Assembly (NCBI RefSeq): GCF_014898055.3
Contig: NW_023600993.1
Span: forward strand, 12,626,714 to 12,690,713
DNA length: 64,000 nucleotides
Reading direction: 5' to 3'
Source: Talpa occidentalis
Lineage: Eukaryota > Chordata > Mammalia > Eulipotyphla > Talpidae
The position numbers and the translations under genes are program-made. This document shows positions 11,441 to 22,534 of the stretch, in pieces; the first letter of the stretch is position 1; every line of letters starts with the position of its first letter. The notes under the pieces were generated by a model. It had not been told where the DNA came from and did not search any database. It saw only the letters and a program-made list of their open reading frames with translations.

Positions 11441-13743
11441 GAAACTGGTCTGGCTGGGGAGCTGGGAGACCTGAAAGGTATTCCTCTGTGCACAAAATAG
11501 CCAGTGCCTCTTTCACTGAGGCCCAGGGTGCAGATAGGAAAGAAATCTTTCTGATGGGGCTTAGGAATTTGTTTTTGTGCTCATCTGGAATTTGAGGAGG
11601 GGAGGGTGTGTCACATGTCTTAGGAACACAGAACATTTCAAACAACACAACGACGCCACGCTGTCACAAGAGGTGGGGAGCTATTGAATATCCCCATCCC
11701 GCCCAGGTTAGTGGAGGCCCCTCAAGCCTTCTGGCCTGGCCACACACAAGCTCTGGGGCACCCATGTGCTGCCCCCAGAGTTCACTCTGCCGTTTTCATG
11801 CCATTCTTAGGGAAGGTTGGGGAAGAAGTAGGTAACTTGTTTTGGTTTGTAGACATCTTGTGGGGGCCGAGGGCGGGGGGGGGGTGGTGAGTGGCACTGG
11901 GGGCAGGGGAGCTGTGACTCAAGGGAAAGTCTAAGTTGCTACAAGCTGCAGCAAGCGTGTGTCAGTGGGAAGTGAGAAAGGCAAACAGAGGGCTGAAAAC
12001 TGTGCCAGGAACCTGCCTGGTGGATAATCAAAACTTGACTATAAATAACTAATGGAACCATGCTTGTGTTCATGAAGTTATTTTCTTAAGGAGCGTATGG
12101 GCAAAATGAGTGCTTCCTTTGGCCAATTCTCAAGCTGTTCCAGAAGGCCAAGTGAAAATACAGAATACCTGCCTTCACATAAACCATTTTTCCAAATGAC
12201 TGAAGGCAGCCCTCCTGGATGCCCAAAGGCCCAACATTTTAAGGGTGTAAGGGAAATCTTTCTAAACTGGGTTCTATTCTTCCCAGAGGTGGTGAAGAAA
12301 GGACAGAGTCATTCATTGGCTTCTGGAGGTCCAGGTAGCAGAACCCAGATTTCCTTCGGAACCCCACTTCTCACTCTTCCTCAAACTGGGCTTCAGATGG
12401 GGAGCCTGAGACCTGGGCTTAAGGCCACGAGTGTCCTGTTTCTCTGGCCACGGACCACGAGCTCCCACACACGGCTTCCTGACAGCGAGTCCCCTTGCTC
12501 TGAGTTCTTTCTCGCGCCCGGGCACTCAGATTCACCTAAAGCAGCTACGATGGCTGCAAGCCTGACCTCTAAACACTGAGTGAGCACTGCAATGAATTTG
12601 CTTATTTATTTTAGTGTTTTGAAAATTCACTTTGCTTTTTTGAATATTTTCAGAGGACCCATACAACTCGTCCTGTTCCCTGACTAAAGGATAAACTCCA
12701 GAGAAACAGCTCGGGAAAGTCACGGAGCATCATCTGCACCTAGTTTTAGTCTCATTTCTCAAAATGTTTTTGTGCACAGTCCTATCCCACCTTGGTATCC
12801 TCGACCTCGCAATACTGACAGCCAGCATGACACCAGTAAAGTAAAATAGAGCACATACCACTTACCCTGCAGTCAGCTTTGGAGACTTGTATTATGACAG
12901 GCCTTTAAGGGAAAAAAAAGGAAGGGGTAGGGGGAAGGCCACCTGCGTACTGTGGAAAATTCCTTATAAAAGGCTGTGTGCTTGATTTAGTGGTGAAACT
13001 CCCCCGGCCCTAATGGTTTGGAGTTGTGGGTGAAATTAAGCCCACTGATGGATGAAGTTCCTGCACTTGGTTCCTTGCTGAGCGAGTGGAAGAGGTGGGC
13101 TGCTTGTCAGAAGCTATTGCGTCAGGACTGTGACAGTTGGGGAGAAGCAGCTGAATCACTGTGTGTGTGTGTGGGGGGGAGCACCCCCAGGAGCTCCCTT
13201 GGCCCCTTTCTTAGGGCCTTATCACTCTACCCGAGTGCCACATGAGTTTCGTAATTCCAACTTTGTGGTATTAAGGCAAGTCTGCCATTCTGGCCCCGGG
13301 GCTTTTTCCAAAGTGTGCAATACATTTTAGAATGCTTTCTATCAAAGAATGGCTAGCTAAGAACATTTAAAAAGGCAAATTAGAGCTATCTGGGAAAATC
13401 ACTTACACAGACTTCCCTGATTCCAATTAATAGGATGGAAAATTTAAAAGAGAAAGGAAACCAAGCATTTAGTTTCAGGGGTATTGTTAACTATGTGGTC
13501 TGGGAGCTCAGTTTCCTTCTTTTTAAACTTCAAAGGCCTAGATTTACACTGTCTAACTTGGTAGCCGCTTGCTACACGTGACTATTTGCATTTAAATTAA
13601 TTAAAAATAATTAAGATTAAAAGCTCAGTTCCTCAGAGACGTTTCCAAAGCTCAACAGTTCACATGTGGTCAGTGGCTATTGTATGGGGAGAGCAGAGAT
13701 ACAGCATAGTCCCATCATTACCCAAAGTTCTGTTGCTCGGCAC
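11441..13743. other. Unique, moderately GC-rich stretch
   Basis: It includes a 10-12-base G run near 11876-11887 and a small CpG-containing patch near 12450-12530, which is not long or dense enough for a CpG island. The 160-codon frame at 12097-12579 overlaps two antisense frames and shows no domain. I see no gene. Confidence 0.4.
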
Positions 13744-13985
13744 TAATCCAGATCTTTTTTTTTAAATTTTATTTATGCATACAAGAGCTGGGGTACAGGC
13801 CAGAGATGCGGGGGGTGAGAGGATTCACCAGAGACAAAGTGGGGAACAGAACAGGCAGACTGACTGAAGTACACTGCTGAGGGGAGCAGCGGGCGAGTCT
13901 AGAGAGGTCTGCTGAGGCTGCAGAGAGCTCCATAGGTTGCGTCTTAACACCCTGCACCACCAGGGAGGCCCGTAATCTAGATCTT
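13744..13985 (-). repeat. tRNA-derived SINE, subfamily A, internally deleted
   Basis: Minus-strand copy flanked by taatccagatctt and taatctagatctt. The body is only about 216 bp: sequence between ggtctgctg and the cag side of the tRNA head is missing, which removes about 45 bp including the B box region. A copy lacking the B box should not be transcribable by Pol III from its own promoter. Confidence 0.9.
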
Positions 13986-15489
13986 AAAGAGGAAATGTGT
14001 CTCATCTTTTGTGCCACTGCCTACTGATTGATTAGAGGACTGGAAAACGTCTCTGGAGCACATGCTTAAGCTGTGAGCCCTCCCTGGCCTCTCTGAGAAT
14101 TGCTCCTACTCATAGGAATGGACATTGAGCACGTTCCTTGCCACGTCCTTCTGGATTACAACCGATTGGGCCAGGAGTGGCCCAGCAGAGTCTGAGTCTC
14201 TCCCTCAGGAATTTGATGCTGACATTCAGATACGGTCTGTATAGGAGGCTCTAACTTGAGCAAGTAAACATGGGTGCTACGTGTGGCCTCATGACCTCAA
14301 GAACATTGGAGATGCTGAGAAAGGCTGAGTGCCGGGAGAAGAGAGAAACGAGCAAGCAGAAACATGCAGAGATAAGAGACAGAGCCTAATGGTTTTCTGG
14401 TTTCTCTGGTTCCTAAAGCTTCGTTGCATTCTTGTGCATGACATTTTTGGGACACCCTTGCATATTTGTATGAAATTCCTCATTTGCTCATAGTGGCTCC
14501 GCTTGGTTCATATTACCCGTAAATGAAGGACTCTGTATAAATCAGTAGTTTCTGGGAATTGAGAGGACCTCTGACGCTCTGTTCAGACTCAACTGAAGAG
14601 CATAGTGGTTCATTGATTATATCTGTCATGGGTACAGATTGAGGGAGTTCAGGCATCTATGCTAGATATTTGCAATCCCTGATCAGTCACCTCAAGTGAT
14701 CTTCAGCTCCCTGAGTCGTTTAGTTTCTCCGGTGAAATTTTAGGTCTTTGCTGATAATACTGGATAAATAATATGTTATTGTTTCACTCCCTAGTGTTTA
14801 CTGTTTACTGTTTCTGTTGGTGAAATAATATATAGTGATAATTTAAGACCTTAGAGAAAATAAATTAGAACCATTAAGCATCAAAGTCTCCAAATTTTAC
14901 ATAAAATCTGAGTTCTAAATCCAACCAATTTTCAGCAAAATGTGAGTTTTAGTAATGCCAGCCAAATTCCCTAAAGCTGGTATCCTCTAGGTTTAAAAAA
15001 AAAATTATCACAAGGCTAAAAAAAAACCTAAATGATGTCAAATTTATAAAGTCAGTCAAGCACAACTCATTTAAAATAGCTTGTGTTTATCTAAAAAAAA
15101 TGTAACCAAGATTTGCTTCTTTGATCATTAAAATGTATTATGTTTGACCCAGCGAACTTTAGCCTTTTCCCATGTCAAAGTCAAAATCAAATACGTAAAA
15201 TCTGACACAGGAAGTTAGCTAAAAAAAGGTTAGTGTAGGACGAGAGACAATAGTCCTAAGAATGCAGGGATAGAGCAAGGTTAGGCAGCCAGCTGGGGAG
15301 CGTGCAAGATGGGGTGGGCTTGGTCTGCTGTACAGACTGTAACGTGAGCACATTTTTGTGCCCTGTATCTGAGTGTGGATGGGAACAGGGACTTGTTCCT
15401 AACCAATATGACAAGAGTGAAGGGATATCACTCCCTTTATAACGCCATTGTATACCTATATAGTTCTGTCTTGCTGACACGGACTAGAG
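13986..15489. other. Unique AT-rich stretch
   Basis: It has a short run of gtttactgtttactgtttct near 14798. No repeat family or gene is recognised. Confidence 0.4.
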
Positions 15490-15683
15490 AGACTGTACAT
15501 TAATGCCTTGAAGAAATAGCTGCCAAGTCATGACAGGGTCTGTGGAGGGGGCCACATGGCAAAGAACTGCAGGTAGCCCGTGTTTGTTGAGAGTCCCCAC
15601 TGACAGTCAGCAAGAAAACCTCAGCCCATCAACTACAGGGAGATGAATTCTGCCAACAACCTGAAGGAGCTTGGAAGCGGACC
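15490..15683 (+). repeat. MaLR (MLT1/MST-like) LTR, part before an ERV LTR
   Basis: cagtcagcaagaaaacctca, gatgaattctgccaacaacc and tgaaggagcttggaagcgg follow the MaLR LTR. The element breaks at 15683 and resumes after the ERV LTR with ctttccccagcagagcctct. Confidence 0.75.
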
Positions 15684-16095
15684 TGTGGGGTAAGTAAAGT
15701 GTCAGGCTTTTCTGCCCTCCTGCCATTAGGATTGATGCTGGATCCCTGTGGTCCTGAATGATGCCTGATGGCGGGCACTTGGAGTAGGGTGTGAGCATAC
15801 ATAGGGGGATACACCTGGGCTGAGAGACTGGGCTTACAAGGGTGGTGTCATGGGACACCAGTACAGCGGAGCAGAGGAGCAGAGGCCAAGAGAGAAGGCC
15901 AGAGAGCCCAGGAAGAGTGAAGGCTCCCCGGGGACTGGGAGGCCTGCCAGCCTCCCGGCCCCCTGGTACCCTTGCCTGCCGTGTACTGGTAAATCCCAAT
16001 AAAAGCCTGAAAAAGCCACCGAGGGCTCCAGGACTCCTCCTTCACCCGTCTGCTCGATCCTAGAGCTCCTGCTCTATGCCCTTCCTGCCACTACA
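15684..16095 (+). repeat. Solo ERV LTR, copy 1
   Basis: A 412-bp unit beginning TG (tgtggggtaag) and ending CA (cactaca), inserted in an older MaLR. The MaLR text is split cleanly, leaving gacc on both sides (15680-15683 and 16097-16100), a candidate 4-bp TSD. U3-like sequence is followed by a weak TATA position (cttacaag near 15832) and an AATAAA at 15998-16003 with about 90 bp after it. No gag, pol or env lies next to it, so it is a solo LTR. It shares its whole length, in the same orientation, with 58323-58729. Family name not known to me. Confidence 0.8.
15998..16003 (+). terminator. LTR polyadenylation signal
   Basis: AATAAA in the R/U5 side of the ERV LTR. The matching site in copy 2 (58323-58729) reads aataag, so only this copy keeps the canonical hexamer. 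Confidence 0.6.
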
Positions 16096-16250
16096 AGACC
16101 TTTCCCCAGCAGAGCCTCTGATAAGACCACAGCAGCTGCCAACACAGGGAGGGAAGCCTTATGAGATAATAAAGGACATAAAGGGGCTGTGCCTGCACTT
16201 CTAACCTACTATGGGGACAACACCTGAGGGGAGAAATCCTATACTGTGAA
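16096..16250 (+). repeat. MaLR LTR, part after the ERV LTR
   Basis: gacctttccccagcagagcc and tctgataagaccacagcagc continue the element interrupted at 15683; atgagataataaaggac follows as the usual MaLR 3' region. The 3' end is unclear. Confidence 0.6.
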
Positions 16251-16292
16251 AAAATTAACAAGGATGTCAAATAATGGCAGTTCAGTAAATAC

Positions 16293-16312
16293 ATATTATA
16301 TATATATATATA
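16293..16312 (+). repeat. AT dinucleotide microsatellite
   Basis: Short TA repeat followed by A/T-only sequence up to about 16335. Confidence 0.8.
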
Positions 16313-16335
16313 ATTTAAATTTTTAAATATATGTA

Positions 16336-17416
16336 TCTATCACCATGGTTTTCAAGCATTCCTGTCCCTTTGACTTGACACTGGGATGCTAGAAGCGGCA
16401 AGGAAGCCCCGGCGTGAGTCACGTTGGGCTGCTTTTGAGAGGGGCTTTGGGGAGTACTTGGGACTGAACACAGGAACCTTGTGCTATGCGGTATCTGCTA
16501 AATCCCAAGTGCTGCCTCAATCATGCCCCCGGGAGCAGGGCATGTCCCCCGAGGAAGAGCTTCAGGTGTGCACAAGTTCATGCTGGAGGCCCTGGAAAGG
16601 AACTGCGTGGAGTGAGAGGAGGACAGGCAGCCCAAGAGCCCCATGGGGATGCGACCTCAGGTAAATTCTAGGGGGCCATGGGGACTCTGGAATGCTAATT
16701 GCACTACAGACTTGTCTCTCCTCGAGGAAAGAGGATCAGGCGTTTGTGCCTCTGTATTCATTAGTCATTAGCTGCTTGGAGGCTAGAGTGGGTTGGTGCA
16801 TCCTCAGATTTTCTGGTAAGACAACTCATACAGCAATTGCTCAAAGAAGGTGACAGATGGACGCTGTCAGCCATAGCTCTGCAGCAGCTGGAAATGCGTC
16901 TATCGGCCAGGGAGGAGCTTCGGATAGGACACCAGTTTCTGCAGAGACCCATGGAGAGAGGACCTGAGCAGGACACCAGGGAACTGTATGACCTTCTGGC
17001 AGTTTGGCTTCAAGCCTCAGTGTGCCATCACGGTACACAGGGCTCCTTTGCAGAGAGGCTTGAGGCCCAGAATCCTGACAGGTCAGCCATTCGCCTTGGC
17101 CCTTGCTTCCTGGGGCCACATTAAATCTCAGCTTTCTCTATCACCCTTTTCAGAGGCAAGGATAAATGAGAATGAGGAAAAAACAAAAAAAGAAACCGAA
17201 TCCCCAATAACTACTAAATCCGAACACCAAGGCCCAGTCTGAAACAAATTTTAATCTCCATTCGTTCCCCTGTGGATCATTGGGTTGAGCGACTACCCTC
17301 GGCCAGGCACTTTGTGAGGCTGTGAAACAAACTCCAAGGAGATGTTCCAAGGCCATTTTGGGCAATAGCAACATGACTTCCCTAAGTGCTGCTGTGGGGC
17401 TTTTGGTGCCCACAAG
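16336..17416. other. Unique sequence, no gene supported
   Basis: Open frames up to 95 codons overlap on both strands (16386-17124). None shows a domain. No repeat is recognised. Confidence 0.4.
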
Positions 17417-17711
17417 AAGGAACAGGGGGCCTCCCAGGAGGCGCAGCGGTTGAGCGCTGGGTTGCGAAGCTGCCCGCAGCCTCTTGCAGCGCCGGTTCGA
17501 TCCCCGGCTTCCCGGTGAAGGTCCCACATGGCGCGCAGACCTCCCCTGCTGCCCGCTGCTCCCCTCAGCAGTGTACTTCGTCACTCTGCCTGTTCTGCTC
17601 CCTGCTCTGGCTCTGGTGAATTCTCTCACCCTCCGGCGCTTCTGACTGTACCCAGTGCTTGCATAAATAAATAAATAAATCTTTAAAAAAAAAAAAAAAA
17701 AAAGGAACAGG
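17417..17711 (+). repeat. tRNA-derived SINE, subfamily B, plus strand
   Basis: Perfect 10-bp TSD aaggaacagg (17417-17426, 17702-17711). Head ggcgcagcggttgagcgctg, tail with four AATA units, TCTTT and about 19 A. The long pure A-tail suggests a recent insertion. Confidence 0.95.
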
Positions 17712-18047
17712 CCAAGAAGGGTGGGGTTTGGGGAGAGGCTAGGTCGGCGGGGAGTGCTGAGAAGTATAGCAACAGGCCCCAGTCAGCCTGCCAGGGACAC
17801 TGAGAGAAGAGCTGAGGTCAGTCTGGGGCACTGGAAGAGTGACAGGGTCTGAGCAACAAGTTAAGGTCAGCATTCAGGCCAGAGAGGGCTCAGGCACATG
17901 AGATGAGGCACAGAGGCAGGGACGTGCAGGGGCCCAGCGAAAGAAGATGATGATAATGTATATTGCACCCATTTCTTATCAGGCACTGGGAATACATCTA
18001 CTCCTTACAATAAGCTAGCAAGATAAACAGGAGTTTCAGAAGATTAC
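17712..18047. other. Unique sequence; weak L2-like piece 17945-18040
   Basis: tcttatcaggcactgggaat and the following block resemble L2. The rest is unassigned. Confidence 0.35.
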
Positions 18048-18215
18048 AACTGTGCTTCTGGAACCTCAGTGAGCCAGCGAATCACCTGGGGATGGTGTTA
18101 AAAGGCAGATTCTGCTGCAAAAAGGCTGGGGGAGGGAGTGGCAAAGGCTACATTTCTAACAAGCTCCAGGGGATACTGACACTGCTGGGCCATAGCCAGA
18201 TTTTGAGAATTAAGA
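18048..18215 (+). repeat. MER5-like hAT fossil
   Basis: gcgaatcacctggggatggt, ttaaaaggcagattctgctg, catttctaacaagctccagg and gatactgacactgctgggcc follow MER5 closely. Confidence 0.7.
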
Positions 18216-18827
18216 AATGAAACCCTGAGCAGAGTCAATGCTTTTATTCCCAGGAAAGAGAAGGAAGTGAATGCAGGCCCGGAAGATAAAAGTAGTCTGG
18301 CTCAAGAGCCTCGTTTCTCAAACATGACCAAGGCCATGAACCCTGGACCATGGCTGCCTGCCCTCCTGGCTGTGGGCAGACGTGTGCTCCCTTGAAGAGG
18401 GGAGTGGCCACTCTGGGAAGGAGGGGTGGCCTCTGGGAGTTTTCCAGGAGCGGCTTAATCTAATGCTTCTGATCCTGTGTATTTTTTTCATTGTTCACAC
18501 TCAATGATTGGTTAATTTGGAAATACACTATTATAACAGAAATTACTTTTCAGCAGCAACTTTCAAGTTATTCGTTTAATAATGAAACCAAATCCACTTC
18601 TCAGAAGTTTTCTTGACCTTGTTAAACATAATTGGTTTGTTCCTTATCTAAGACCTTCTCAACAGACCTTTTATTATATTTCCTCTTCGGTCTCATTACA
18701 GATATTGGTGCAAAGGTTTATTGACACATACCTTGGAGGTCCCTGCTAGCTCTTTAATTGTGATAATTATATTTTAAAAAAGAACTTCCTTTCATAAGAT
18801 ACTTTACACTGTCTAAAATACTGTTGG
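18216..18827. other. Unique AT-rich sequence
   Basis: No gene or repeat recognised. Confidence 0.4.
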
Positions 18828-19121
18828 GGGCCTCCCTGGTGGCACAAGGGGTTAAAACACAACCTATGAAGCCGTCTGCAACCTCTGCAGCACGAGTTTG
18901 ATCCCCAGCCAGGGAGCTACCCACATGGCGCAGCAGACCTCTCCTGTCTTGCCCGCTGCTCCCCTCAGCAGTGTATTTAGGTCCTTCTGCCTGTTCTGTT
19001 CCCCGCTCTGACTCTGGTGAGTCCTCTTACCACCACCCCCCACAACTCTCCACCACCTCCCACATCTCTGGCCTATACCCCAGCTCTTGTATGCACAAAT
19101 AAATAAATCTTTAAAAAAAAT
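18828..19121 (+). repeat. tRNA-derived SINE, subfamily A, plus strand
   Basis: Full head and tail with AATAAATAAATCTTTAA. Near 19030-19070 the body carries a C/A-rich local expansion (caccaccacc-type), lengthening the copy to about 294 bp. No convincing TSD is visible. Confidence 0.9.
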
Positions 19122-19319
19122 TTATTCAGAACGCACTCTATCCAAGCCCAGAGTTAGGTAAGACATAAAATAGTGTGATCCAGATAGAGTTTTTTTCTTC
19201 AAGGAGTTTAGATTTCAGGGGAAGACAGAAAACAAATGATAAGATGTATTCCTGTGTGAAATTGTGATAAGTGCTATAAGGAAGGCCCAAAACTGAGAAA
19301 ACAATATTTAAGGTACCTG

Positions 19320-19790
19320 TTGGTGAAGCCTTAAGATAGTGTAAACTCTTGTATACTTGTGGTGGGAGTATAAATTATTGCCACCACTTTTGAAAATAAT
19401 TTGGCATTGTCTAGTAAAGTTGTTCTGTGACCCAGAATCTTGTAGGAATGTGTGAACCTTAAGCCAACTTTTACACTTTAACACATGAGGCATGTGCAAA
19501 AAAATGTTCATAGTAGCATTTTTGTAGTATGAAAAACAATAAATGATTTAAATGACTGTCAATAAAAGAATGGATAATTTTTCCCATACTTCCATAATGA
19601 ATACCTTGCTGCAGTGAAAATGCATAAATTCCAGCTGTGTTATCAATATGGATGCATTTTTCAAATAAAATGTTGAGTGAAAAACATCACCTTGCCAAAG
19701 AGTATATGCACTGTAACGTTTATATAAAAATCTGAGCTTTATATTGTGAAGACATGTGAGGAAGTCTATTTCATAAGAAGTGACGATGAC
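19320..19790 (+). repeat. Old L1 fragment (L1ME-like)
   Basis: cttgtggtgggagtataaat, aaaatgttcatagtagcatt, actgtcaataaaagaatgga and gtgagtgaaaaacatcac-like text follow an L1 3' region. It lies just upstream of a much better preserved L1. Confidence 0.65.
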
Positions 19791-19954
19791 ATGCACAGAA
19801 TTTAGAGTAGAGCTTATTTTGGGGGGAGAGAAGTCAAGAGAAGAACGTGAAATTGGGGCACAGAGGGGCCTTCAACAGAGCTGATCTTGTTCTCTCTCGA
19901 GCAGAATGGTAGCTCCGTGAGGGTACATATTACTATTTTAAAACCTTATGTCTT

Positions 19955-20874
19955 AGACCTGAAACCATAAAATACATAGAAGGAAATATAGGCGAAACAC
20001 TACGGGATTTGCACATCAAAGACATCTTTACAGACACATCACCCAAAGCAGTGATAGTGAAGGCAAAGATAAACAGGTGGGACTACATCAAATTAAAGAG
20101 CTTCTGCACAGCAAAAGAGACAATAACAAAAACAAAGAGAAACCCCACCAACTGGGAGAACATTTTTGCACCCAACACTAATGATAAAGGACTGATCACA
20201 AAAATCTGCAAAGAGCTGATGAGACTCAGCAACAACAAAGAAAATAATCCAGTCAAAAAATGGGCAGAAGAGCTAAAAAGAAACTTCTCTGAAGAGGAAA
20301 TGCAAATGGCCAACAGACATATGAAAAAATGTTCAACATCACTTGTAATCAGGGAAATGCAAATCAAAACTACCACGAGATACCATTTACACCAGTGAGA
20401 ATGGCACATATTAAAAAAACTAGCAACAACAAATGTTGGCGAGGGTGTGGAAAAAAAGGAACTCTTCTGCACTGCTGGTGGGAGTGCAAACTGGTCCAAC
20501 CACTGTGGAGAGCTGTGTGGAGATTTCTGGACCTACTAAACATAGAGCTTCCATATGATCCAGCAATTCCACTCCTAGGTATTTACCCAAAGGACACAGA
20601 AACATCAATTCCAAATAACACCTGCACCCCTATGTTTATAGCAGCACTATTTACAATAGCTAAGCTTTGGAAACAGCCCAAATGCCCAAAAATAGATGAC
20701 TGGATCAAGAAGATGTGGTACATATACACCATGGAATATTACTCAGCATTCAAAAAAGATAAACACATGCAATTTGCAGCAACATGGATGGCGTTGGAAG
20801 GGATCATGCTCAGCGAAATAAGCCAGAAAGAAAAAGAAAAATTCCGGATGGTCTCACTCATAGCAGGAATCTAG
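19955..20874 (+). pseudogene. L1 ORF2 C-terminal fragment, frameshifted
   Basis: ORF2 encodes the L1 endonuclease/reverse transcriptase; only the region after the RT domain survives. The first part reads in one frame to about 20390 (matching the [16 protein letters not shown] and [12 protein letters not shown] regions). The rest reads in another frame from about 20388 to the stop at 20872-20874. The second part carries the C-terminal Cys/His motif C-x3-C-x7-H-x4-C at 20434-20487, then [23 protein letters not shown] and [12 protein letters not shown]. The C-terminal stop is at the usual family position. Confidence 0.92.
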
Positions 20875-20963
20875 AAAACTTAAATAAGGGACCAGGAAAA
20901 TGAATAACTATAAGAAAGTGAAAATCAAAATCAACAAAAAACTATGAACCAGAGACACTTTTT

Positions 20964-20996
20964 GGGGGGTGGGGGGCGGGAGGGGAGGGATTGGGG
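20964..20996 (+). other. G-rich block in L1 3' UTR
   Basis: Runs of 6, 6, 3, 4, 3 and 4 G with loops of 1-3 bases meet the simple G-quadruplex pattern. Such blocks are a common feature of mammalian L1 3' UTRs. Confidence 0.85.
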
Positions 20997-21376
20997 TCAG
21001 AATGGGGCGTTTGCAATTGTATGGGGGAATATAAAAATAAAATTTATTATTTAAAAAAAAATAAAAAATAAATAAAAATAAATAAATAAAAATAAATAAA
21101 ACCTTATGTCTTTCTGTAAGTATGAAATAAAGTAGAAATGGAGATAAGAGATGAGAAGATAACTGGAATGGATAGCTAGATATTTAATAACCCAAGGAAG
21201 CAATATCTTTTCGATATACCAACCCAATATTCTCTTATATCTTCTTTGTCAACCTTCCCTATCCCTCTCGTCTTCCTCTGCCAAAAAAGAAAACAAAGGC
21301 CAGATAGATAAATAAATGAACCCCTAGAGTAGAATCAGCTATTTTAAAAACAAACCAAATTAAAAACTGATTAATA

Positions 21377-21670
21377 AAATCTAAACACCAAGGCCTCCCT
21401 GGTGGTGCAAGGGGCTAAGCACCACACTATGAAGCAATCCGCAGCCACTGCAGTGCGAGTTCGATCCCCGGACAGCCAGGGAGCAACCCACATGGCGCAG
21501 CAGACCTCTCCTTCTCCCCCGCTGCTCCCCTCAGCAGTGTACTTCGGTTGATCTGTCTGTTCTGTTCCCCACTCTCTCTCTGGCAAGTCCTCTCACCCCC
21601 CGCATCTCTGGCTTGTACCCCAGCTCTTGTATGCATAAATAAATATATTTAAAAAAAAATCTAAACACTA
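21377..21670 (+). repeat. tRNA-derived SINE, subfamily A, plus strand
   Basis: 14-bp TSD with one mismatch: aaatctaaacacca at 21377-21390 and aaatctaaacacta at 21657-21670. The head has lost the first two Gs, and the terminator region is changed to aatatattt. Confidence 0.95.
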
Positions 21671-21902
21671 AAGATACCTTCCTAAAGACTGAGGGAAATA
21701 TTCTGCTGTAACAACGACTCTTCACAGCCAGGTATACCCTGTGCTGTCTGATAGGAGTGTGAGGTAGTGATGATCTGGTACAGAGAGTTATCTTGGAATC
21801 AGGTTTTGGAGAGCTGCTTCTTTTTAGCCCTAAGAGCAAATGATTTTGCTCAGAATAATCCAGATGACTGTGTCATAGGTACGGAATTGAAGCATTGTCT
21901 TT

Positions 21903-22160
21903 CCATCCATCCATTATCCATCCATGACCCATCCATCAACCATCCTTCCAACCATCCATCTATCCATCAATCCATTCATCATCCATCCATCCATCATTCA
22001 TTCAGCCATCATCCATCCATTATCCATTCATCACCCATCCGTCACCTATCCTTCCATGCATTCATCCATGCATCCATCCTTCAGTCATCCATCCATCATC
22101 TATTCATCACCCATCCTTCCATCCATCCATCCATCCATCCATCCATCCATCCATCCATCC
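21903..22160 (+). repeat. CCAT tetranucleotide microsatellite
   Basis: About 260 bp of CCAT units, imperfect in the first 215 bp (interrupted by cattc, catc, accc) and perfect at 22119-22160. The plus strand therefore gives long Ser/His/Pro/Ile frames (141 and 112 codons, ending 22192 and 22262), which are repeat artefacts. Confidence 0.97.
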
Positions 22161-22534
22161 CAACCACCCACCCATCCTTCAGCATTTATTGAGTTGCTCC
22201 TTTACACCAGGCTAAGGAATATAGAGATAGGAGTAGGTAGAGCTAACCACACTGAAGGTTGATGTTGTAGGGTTGGAGAACAAGGTCACAAGTGGCTTTC
22301 TCTGCCTGCCTGCGAGGTCAGAGAGTATTTCATCACAGGTGAGATGACTCTGTCTTGACGTGCATTGAAGGACAGAGAAAAATCTTTTAGACATGTAGGC
22401 TCTGAACTTTTTTTTTTTTTGCTCTGAATTTCTAAAAGTCTGAGAAGTTCTGTACAACTAACATTTTTATGTTTACAACTAACAATTTTTATCATAAGTG
22501 GTTATAAAGAATGCAATTTCCTGTTATAAACACT

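Larger units (their letters stand above)
19940..21112 (+). mobile_element. 5'-truncated LINE-1 with perfect TSD
   Basis: A 15-bp exact TSD, aaaaccttatgtctt, flanks the insertion (19940-19954, 21098-21112). The body (about 1.14 kb) is the 3' end of ORF2, a short 3' UTR and an A-rich tail of AAAT-type units. The 3' UTR has a G-rich block (20964-20996) and an AATAAA at 21036-21041. The truncation, TSD and tail are the classic signature of target-primed reverse transcription. A single-base deletion near 20388 breaks the ORF2 frame, so this copy is dead. Confidence 0.95.

Noticed and set aside
12440..12540. CpG-containing patch as a CpG island promoter
   Set aside because: Too short and not dense enough; no transcript start features.
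21900..22165. CCAT repeats as a CRISPR array
   Set aside because: Units are 4 bp without spacers; this is a eukaryotic microsatellite.
21767..22262. Ser/His/Pro-rich frames of 141 and 112 codons
   Set aside because: They read through the CCAT microsatellite in two frames; low-complexity artefact.
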